64,000 bases of DNA from assembly GCF_005943945.1 (NCBI RefSeq), contig NZ_CP040710.1, positions 2,305,001-2,369,000 on the forward strand. Direction: 5' to 3'. Source of the stretch: Aggregatimonas sangjinii. GTDB lineage: Bacteria > Bacteroidota > Bacteroidia > Flavobacteriales > Flavobacteriaceae. Below are positions 58,922 to 64,000 of this stretch, piece by piece. A program made the translations under genes and the position numbers. The notes beneath the pieces are model-generated. The model did no database searches. It was not told where the DNA came from and saw nothing but the letters and a program-made list of their open reading frames with translations. Position 1 is the first letter of the stretch; the number at the start of each line of letters is the position of its first letter.

Positions 58922-60058
58922 ATGCCACTACGCCCATTCAGATTACAAATTCCATTCCTTCTAGTAATACTTCTCATTTTTAATAGCTGCGCTAGTAGTG
59001 ATGAAACCAACGAAGAGGCGGAAATCGGTGGACCAATTGCCACGGATATTTCCGTAACATCGGCTGAAACTTTGATTTTATGGATCGATGCTGCCGATTT
59101 AACATTAAAATTGAGCAATGCCCTAAGCTACTCATACGGCGTTGCGTCTGAGAGCGATACGGAAAAACTTCAAAGCTTTAACGCCGATACCACTCAGGTT
59201 ACCGCTTCAATAGCTTTTAAAGCCGCGGCGCAAGGTGATTACAACGATACGAATACATCGAATAATTCAACTACTATTGCCCTTGAAAAAGAGGTTGAAA
59301 CTTCGAACCCTATAAGTGTTCTACTAAGTGCCGATGGGCCTGGAAACACCTATGACCTGATTACTTCGGTACTCGCACCTGGTCATGATCCCATTGAAGT
59401 TCCAGATTGTAATCACGCTGCATTCGGCGAACATATTGATGAGCTTTTCGATACCGAGTTAAATGCGAATGTCTTTCGATTTTACATACATACGACACCC
59501 GACAATGACCGCTGTATTAATTTTGACCGACAACGCAATGAAATAAAAACCTATGACCGATCCCCCGATAATTTATTGGGTATGGAAAACGAAACGGTTG
59601 AATACAAATGGAAATTTAAACTGGCTGCAGGTTTTCAAGCCTCACCGAATTTTACCCATTTGCATCAATTGAAGTCCGTGGGAGGCTCTTTAGAAAGCAT
59701 GCCCATGTACACCCTTACAGCAAGAAAAGGGACCCCTGATCGATTGGAGCTACGTTATGCCGAAACCGATGACCAGGAGACGGTTGCACAAACCGACCTG
59801 GCACCACTAACAGATACCTGGCTTGAAGTTACCGAAACCATAACTTATGCCACATCGGGCACATACGCAATCGAAATAAAAAATGTAGCTGACGGTACTG
59901 TTCTGTTTGAATATTCTAATGGCTCCATCGTCAATTGGAGACCTGGGGGAAGTTTTGTCAGACCAAAATGGGGCATTTACAGGAGTTTATTGAATGACCA
60001 AGACCTCCGGGACGAAGAGGTATTATTTGCGGATTTTAGCATAACGGAAATCGAGTAG
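58922..60058 (+). CDS. Lipoprotein with polysaccharide-lyase-like jelly-roll domain
   Basis: The 378-residue lipoprotein (lipobox FNSCA, Cys23) has an N-terminal BIG-like linker (about 40-125) and a C-terminal domain of about 240 residues. Its strings CINFDRQRNEIKTYDRSPDN, VEYKWKFKLAAGFQASPNFT, LHQLKSVGGSLESMPMYTLT and RPKWGIYRSLLNDQDLRDEE resemble beta-jelly-roll polysaccharide lyases (PL20 or PL28-like) acting on uronic-acid polymers. The RxNEIK and HLHQLK segments would lie at the active cleft. No SusC/D pair or other CAZyme is adjacent, so the substrate is unknown. Lyase versus lectin cannot be settled here. Confidence 0.6.
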   Translation: MPLRPFRLQIPFLLVILLIFNSCASSDETNEEAEIGGPIATDISVTSAETLILWIDAADLTLKLSNALSYSYGVASESDTEKLQSFNADTTQVTASIAFKAAAQGDYNDTNTSNNSTTIALEKEVETSNPISVLLSADGPGNTYDLITSVLAPGHDPIEVPDCNHAAFGEHIDELFDTELNANVFRFYIHTTPDNDRCINFDRQRNEIKTYDRSPDNLLGMENETVEYKWKFKLAAGFQASPNFTHLHQLKSVGGSLESMPMYTLTARKGTPDRLELRYAETDDQETVAQTDLAPLTDTWLEVTETITYATSGTYAIEIKNVADGTVLFEYSNGSIVNWRPGGSFVRPKWGIYRSLLNDQDLRDEEVLFADFSITEIE

Positions 60059-60201
60059 CAGCGCCATTGATTAGGTATAAAAGAGTTGTAACTTTTTAGC
60101 GCTTGGCGAATAATCATCTCCATAAAATTCCATTTTCATTTTATCAACACCCTCCGTTCAAAACTGTTTTAAATCCATCAGAAAAAGGTGCGAAAAAGAT
60201 G

Positions 60202-60209
60202 TAATTTTG
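60202..60209 (+). promoter_or_regulatory. Putative -7 box of purL
   Basis: TAATTTTG fits TAnnTTTG and lies 33 bases before the purL ATG at 60243. No clear -33 partner is seen. Confidence 0.5.
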
Positions 60210-60242
60210 CGACTTTATTAATCATTCCAACCCAGTCGCCAA

Positions 60243-63200
60243 ATGATTCATTTTTTCGGAGAGCAAACCGCAAAAGTTTTTGCAGTTCAAACAGAGGCAT
60301 CACTTTCTCAGGAAGACATCAAAAAATTAACTTGGTTATTTGCTTGTCCTGAACTTGTTTCAGGTGCAAACAACAAACCGCTGGCGTCTCTTGACGCCTT
60401 TTTTATTGGGCCTCGTGCCGCGATGGTTACTCCCTGGAGTACCAATGCCACCGAAATCACCCAAAATATGGGTATTTCGGGTATAATTCGTATCGAGGAG
60501 TTTCAAGCGGTCGATGAAGCCTTCACCGATTTCGACCCCATGCTATCCCAAAAGTATACCGGGCTCACCCAAGATATCTTTACCGTTGCCATACAGCCGG
60601 AAGCTATTTTGGAAATCGATGACATCGCTGCCTATAATGACCAGGAAGGTTTGGCGCTCAACGATGAGGAAGTAGCGTATCTCAATGGACTATCGACTAA
60701 ACTGGGTCGAAAATTGACCGATTCAGAGGTCTTTGGGTTTAGTCAGGTCAACTCTGAACACTGCCGCCATAAAATTTTCAACGGTACCTTTGTCATTGAT
60801 GGCGAGGAGATGCCTACCTCTCTTTTCAAGATGATCAAAGAAACGTCGAAACAGCACCCGAACGACATCGTTTCGGCCTACAAAGACAATGTGGCTTTTG
60901 TAGTAGGTCCGACCGTGGTGCAATTTGCGCCCAAAACAGCGGACAAACCCGATTTTTATCAAGAATCCGAATTTGATTCGGTGATTTCCTTAAAAGCTGA
61001 AACCCATAATTTCCCCACAACTGTAGAACCCTTTAATGGTGCCGCCACCGGCTCCGGAGGTGAAATACGAGATCGTCTGGCTGGGGGAAAAGGCTCCTTG
61101 CCTTTAGCAGGAACAGCAGTATACATGACCGCTTACTCACGCCTGGAAGAAACTTCCGAATCCGCTCCCTCCGAATCCGCTCAGGGAACGCAGGATAAGA
61201 AGTCTAGACCATGGGAAAACGCAATGCCGGCTCGCGAATGGCTCTACCAAACCCCAACGGATATTTTGATAAAAGCCTCCAATGGCGCATCGGACTTTGG
61301 TAATAAGTTCGGGCAACCTTTAATCTGTGGCTCGGTGTTGACTTTTGAACATGATGAGGCCTCCGTGCCCTTCGACTCCCCTCAGGGTACAGAGACTTCG
61401 GAGATTAGGGCCCTGAGCGAAGCCGAAGGGTCAAACAATCTAGATTCCAAAGAGGTCTCGACTGCGCTCGACCGGACAGTTGGAAGAAGATTGGCCTACG
61501 ACAAAGTCATCATGCAAGCCGGTGGTATCGGTTACGGGAAGGCGGAACAAGCCTTGAAAGACACGCCAAAAACAGGCGATAAAATCGTCATCCTGGGCGG
61601 TGACAACTACCGTATCGGAATGGGTGGTGCAGCGGTCTCCAGTGCCGATACCGGTGAATTCAGTTCGGCGATCGAATTAAATGCTGTGCAACGATCGAAT
61701 CCCGAAATGCAAAAACGGGCCGCCAATGCCATTCGCGGAATGGTGGAGAATGATAAAAATCCCATTGTATCCATTCACGACCATGGTGCGGGCGGACATC
61801 TCAACTGCCTATCGGAATTGGTCGAAGACACTGGCGGTAAGATAGATTTGGATAAATTGCCTATAGGCGACCCTACCCTATCCGCCAAGGAGATCATCGG
61901 GAACGAATCGCAAGAACGTATGGGCCTCGTAATCGGTAAAAAGGATATCGATTTGCTCCAACGAATAGCGGAACGGGAACGTTCCCCTATGTACAAGGTC
62001 GGGGACGTGACCGGAGACGACCGCTTCACGTTCGAATCCCAAACGACTGGTGAAAAACCGATGGATGTAAACCTTTCCGACATTTTTGGAAGTTCCCCAA
62101 AGACCATCCTGACCGACAACACCGTAGACAGAACGTACAAAGATGCGGAGTACTCCTTGGAGTTCTTTCATGACTATTTGGAACAAGTATTACAATTAGA
62201 GGCCGTGGCCTGTAAAGATTGGCTCACCAATAAAGTGGACCGATGCGTGGGCGGACGTGTTGCGAAACAACAGTGTGCAGGTCCGCTTCAATTGCCATTG
62301 AACAATGTTGGGGTGATGGCCTTGGATTTTAAAGGGACAGAGGGCATTGCGACCAGTATTGGCCACTCCCCTATTTCAGCCCTTATCGACCCCGCGGCGG
62401 GAAGTAAGAACAGTATTGCCGAGGCGCTGACGAATATCATTTGGGCCCCTTTGAAAGACGGACTGAAATCCGTTTCGCTATCCGCCAATTGGATGTGGCC
62501 TTGTAGAAACGAGGGTGAAGATGCTAGGCTTTACAAGGCCGTCAAGGCCATTTCCGACTTCTCGATTGCGTTGGGTATCAATGTGCCCACTGGCAAGGAT
62601 TCCCTTTCCATGAAACAGAAATACAAAAATGGGGAGGTCATCAGTCCGGGTACCGTTATTATTTCCGCTGCTGGAAATTGCAACGACATGACCAAAGTGG
62701 TCGAACCTGTGTTGCAAAAAGACGGTGGGGATATCTATTACATCAACCTGTCAACAGATTCCTATAAACTCGGAGGTTCCTCTTTCGGGCAGGTCCTGAA
62801 CGCGGTGGGAAGCGAAGCCCCTACGATAAAAGACGACGTCTATTTTGCCAACGTTTTCGATACCATTCAAACTCTGATCAAGCAAGGCCAAATCATTGCC
62901 GGCCACGACATTGCCTCTGGCGGTTTAATTACCACGCTGCTGGAATTGTGTTTTGCGGATATCGACCTAGGAGCGGAATTCGATTTATCCGATTTGGGCG
63001 AATCGGATACCGTAAAACTCCTATTTTCAGAGAACGCGGGCATCGTTTTTCAAGTTCACCCTCATGCATATCAGGATCTTGAACAAATCTTGGATGACGC
63101 CAAAATAGACTACAAAAAAATAGGCAAAGCAACTTCGAAAGCGGAAGTCACCATCAAGAATGGCGGTATGGAAATGGGTTTAAATGTTTCATCCTTAAGG

Positions 63201-64000
63201 GATACTTGGTTCAAGACCTCTTATTTGTTGGACAATAAGCAAACGGCAAAGGGTCTGGCAAAAGACCGCTTTGATAATTATAAGGAGCAACCGTTGCAAT
63301 ACAAGTTCCCAAGCCAATTCACTGGTAAGAATGTTACCCTGAACTTGTCGAAGGGTAGACCCAAAGCAGCCATACTAAGAGAAAAAGGCAGTAATTCCGA
63401 ACGGGAAATGGCCAATGCAATGTACCTGGCCGGCTTTGATGTAAAGGACGTACACATGACCGATTTGATCTCTGGCAGGGAGACATTGGAGGACATCCAA
63501 TTTTTAGGTGCCGTAGGCGGATTTTCGAACTCCGATGTACTAGGCAGTGCCAAAGGTTGGGCGGGAGCCATCAAATACAATGAAAAGGCCAATGCGGTCA
63601 TCAAAAATTTCTTTGCACGACCCGATACACTCTCTATCGGCATTTGTAATGGGTGTCAATTGTTTATGGAATTGGATCTCATCAATCCGGAACATGAAAT
63701 TCACGGTAAGATGACCTACAACGACAGTCATAAGCATGAAAGTAATTTTACATCGGTCAACATACAGGAAAACAATTCGGTTATGCTATCGAGCTTGGCA
63801 GGCACTACGCTAGGTGTTTGGATTTCACATGGGGAAGGTAAATTTGTACTTCCCAACTCCGAGGACAGCTACGACATTGTGGCCAAATATGGTTATTCGG
63901 GCTATCCGGCCAATCCGAATGGAAGCGATTTCAATACGGCCATGCTCTGCGACTCCACTGGCCGCCACTTGGTGACCATGCCGCATATCGAGCGTTCTAC
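60243..64000 (+). CDS. purL: Phosphoribosylformylglycinamidine synthase (large form), 3' end outside window
   Basis: An open frame of 1252 codons from the ATG at 60243 runs off the right edge. It has the order of large PurL: N-terminal PurS-like part, FGFSQVNSEHCRHKIFNGTF, SLKAETHNFPTTVEPFNGAA, GSGGEIRDRLAGG, first and second ATP-binding halves (SIHDHGAGGHLN, VPTGKDSLSMKQKY, GHDIASGGLITTLLE). The C-terminal glutaminase follows with the nucleophile in IGICNGCQLF and the late WISHGEGKFVLP, VTMPHIERST. By comparison with E. coli PurL (1295) only about 20-30 residues are missing. It makes FGAM for purine synthesis. Its frame contains in-frame palindromic inserts, listed separately. Confidence 0.96.
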   Translation, partial: MIHFFGEQTAKVFAVQTEASLSQEDIKKLTWLFACPELVSGANNKPLASLDAFFIGPRAAMVTPWSTNATEITQNMGISGIIRIEEFQAVDEAFTDFDPMLSQKYTGLTQDIFTVAIQPEAILEIDDIAAYNDQEGLALNDEEVAYLNGLSTKLGRKLTDSEVFGFSQVNSEHCRHKIFNGTFVIDGEEMPTSLFKMIKETSKQHPNDIVSAYKDNVAFVVGPTVVQFAPKTADKPDFYQESEFDSVISLKAETHNFPTTVEPFNGAATGSGGEIRDRLAGGKGSLPLAGTAVYMTAYSRLEETSESAPSESAQGTQDKKSRPWENAMPAREWLYQTPTDILIKASNGASDFGNKFGQPLICGSVLTFEHDEASVPFDSPQGTETSEIRALSEAEGSNNLDSKEVSTALDRTVGRRLAYDKVIMQAGGIGYGKAEQALKDTPKTGDKIVILGGDNYRIGMGGAAVSSADTGEFSSAIELNAVQRSNPEMQKRAANAIRGMVENDKNPIVSIHDHGAGGHLNCLSELVEDTGGKIDLDKLPIGDPTLSAKEIIGNESQERMGLVIGKKDIDLLQRIAERERSPMYKVGDVTGDDRFTFESQTTGEKPMDVNLSDIFGSSPKTILTDNTVDRTYKDAEYSLEFFHDYLEQVLQLEAVACKDWLTNKVDRCVGGRVAKQQCAGPLQLPLNNVGVMALDFKGTEGIATSIGHSPISALIDPAAGSKNSIAEALTNIIWAPLKDGLKSVSLSANWMWPCRNEGEDARLYKAVKAISDFSIALGINVPTGKDSLSMKQKYKNGEVISPGTVIISAAGNCNDMTKVVEPVLQKDGGDIYYINLSTDSYKLGGSSFGQVLNAVGSEAPTIKDDVYFANVFDTIQTLIKQGQIIAGHDIASGGLITTLLELCFADIDLGAEFDLSDLGESDTVKLLFSENAGIVFQVHPHAYQDLEQILDDAKIDYKKIGKATSKAEVTIKNGGMEMGLNVSSLRDTWFKTSYLLDNKQTAKGLAKDRFDNYKEQPLQYKFPSQFTGKNVTLNLSKGRPKAAILREKGSNSEREMANAMYLAGFDVKDVHMTDLISGRETLEDIQFLGAVGGFSNSDVLGSAKGWAGAIKYNEKANAVIKNFFARPDTLSIGICNGCQLFMELDLINPEHEIHGKMTYNDSHKHESNFTSVNIQENNSVMLSSLAGTTLGVWISHGEGKFVLPNSEDSYDIVAKYGYSGYPANPNGSDFNTAMLCDSTGRHLVTMPHIERS
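60348..60364. repeat. CCTGAACTTGTTTCAGG palindrome inside purL
   Basis: The 17-base near-palindrome is read as PELVSG in the purL frame, within an N-terminal stretch (CPELVSGANNKPL) that is longer than I expect for this family. The word CTGAACTTGTTTCAG is one I know as a frequent intergenic palindrome of Bacteroidota. Confidence 0.75.
61155..61204. repeat. Inserted repeat in purL with tandem TCCGAATCCGCT
   Basis: Two copies of TCCGAATCCGCT (61155-61166 and 61170-61181) precede CAGGGAACGCAGG. The frame reads TSESAPSESAQGTQDKKS between SRLEE and RPWENAMP, which I expect to be nearly adjacent in related PurL. It resembles half of the CTTCGACTCCGCTCAGGGAA-type palindrome. Confidence 0.7.
61368..61430. 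repeat. Inverted-repeat element inside purL
   Basis: Arms CCCTTCGACTCCCCTCAGGG (61368-61387) and CCCTGAGCGAAGCCGAAGGG (61411-61430) are complementary at 17 of 20 positions around a 23-base centre. They encode PFDSPQGTETSEIRALSEAE in frame, between FEHDE and GRRLAYDKVIM of purL. Confidence 0.88.
61455..61477. repeat. TCTCGACTGCGCTCGACCGGACA word inside purL
   Basis: A GTCTCGACTGCGCTCGAC near-palindrome follows the previous element by 25 bases. It is a third type of intergenic repeat word familiar from Bacteroidota, again read in frame (VSTALDRT). Confidence 0.7.

Noticed and set aside
1-64000. tRNA or rRNA genes
   Set aside because: No cloverleaf with a GGTTCRANNCC-type T-arm and CCA end, and no rRNA core sequence, was found on either strand by eye.

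Overview
The window looks like chromosome from a marine member of the Flavobacteriaceae (Bacteroidota). The grounds are Bacteroidota-type promoter boxes (TAnnTTTG, in one case with a perfect TTTG-N19 partner), many lipoproteins with SusD-era style signal sequences, a CarB of only 950 residues, a MtaB, a type B L31 with a charged tail, a Bacteroidota-type VgrG, DUF4252, DUF6263, DUF4199 and YHYH proteins, and a moderate overall GC content. I cannot name the genus from the sequence alone. No rRNA, tRNA, CRISPR array, integrase or intact insertion sequence was seen.

Layout. 1-1.7 kb: an ECF sigma factor, a small membrane anti-sigma-like protein and two exported proteins (one DUF4252, one cut by the left edge), all on the minus strand. 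2.0-7.2 kb: a lipoprotein S41 protease and a 1139-residue Ig-like-domain lipoprotein carrying three almost identical 246-bp DUF5011 repeats. 7.5-12.6 kb: an orphan type VI secretion module, VgrG, then a DUF4280 (PAAR-like) lipase effector, then a lipoprotein that is probably its immunity protein. 12.7-20.0 kb: a cobalamin locus. A cobalamin riboswitch leads a TonB-dependent receptor and a BtuG-like propeller lipoprotein, with a signal-less cobalamin-binding-type protein beyond them; a divergent operon codes for a binding lipoprotein, permease and ATPase. 20.1-27 kb: rmuC, a thioesterase and the oxidative pentose phosphate genes pgl, zwf and gnd, followed by a clearly broken DUF2007 gene. 27.6-41 kb: mostly housekeeping genes (carB, rpmH, lytic transglycosylase, mtaB, a GlmU-like protein, rpmE2) among small envelope proteins. 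41-45.8 kb: glycosyltransferase, phosphosugar mutase and an MsbA-like ABC exporter on the plus strand.

45.9-52.7 kb is the most unusual arrangement. Two ECF sigma / membrane protein / Spy-like helical protein cassettes point at each other and enclose a minus-strand cluster coding for an EF-hand protein, a YHYH protein, a YwqK/MORN lipoprotein, an SCO protein and a BNR propeller lipoprotein. This may be an envelope metal or redox stress module, but that role is inference.

52.8-64 kb: an RNA m5C methyltransferase, DUF805, several lipoproteins, a DUF559 gene bracketed by two copies of its own 3' end, an M20 amidohydrolase, a jelly-roll polysaccharide-lyase-like lipoprotein, and purL running off the right edge. 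The purL reading frame contains at least three palindromic intergenic-type repeats that have been absorbed in frame. This is the clearest sign in the window of mobile palindromes invading a coding sequence.
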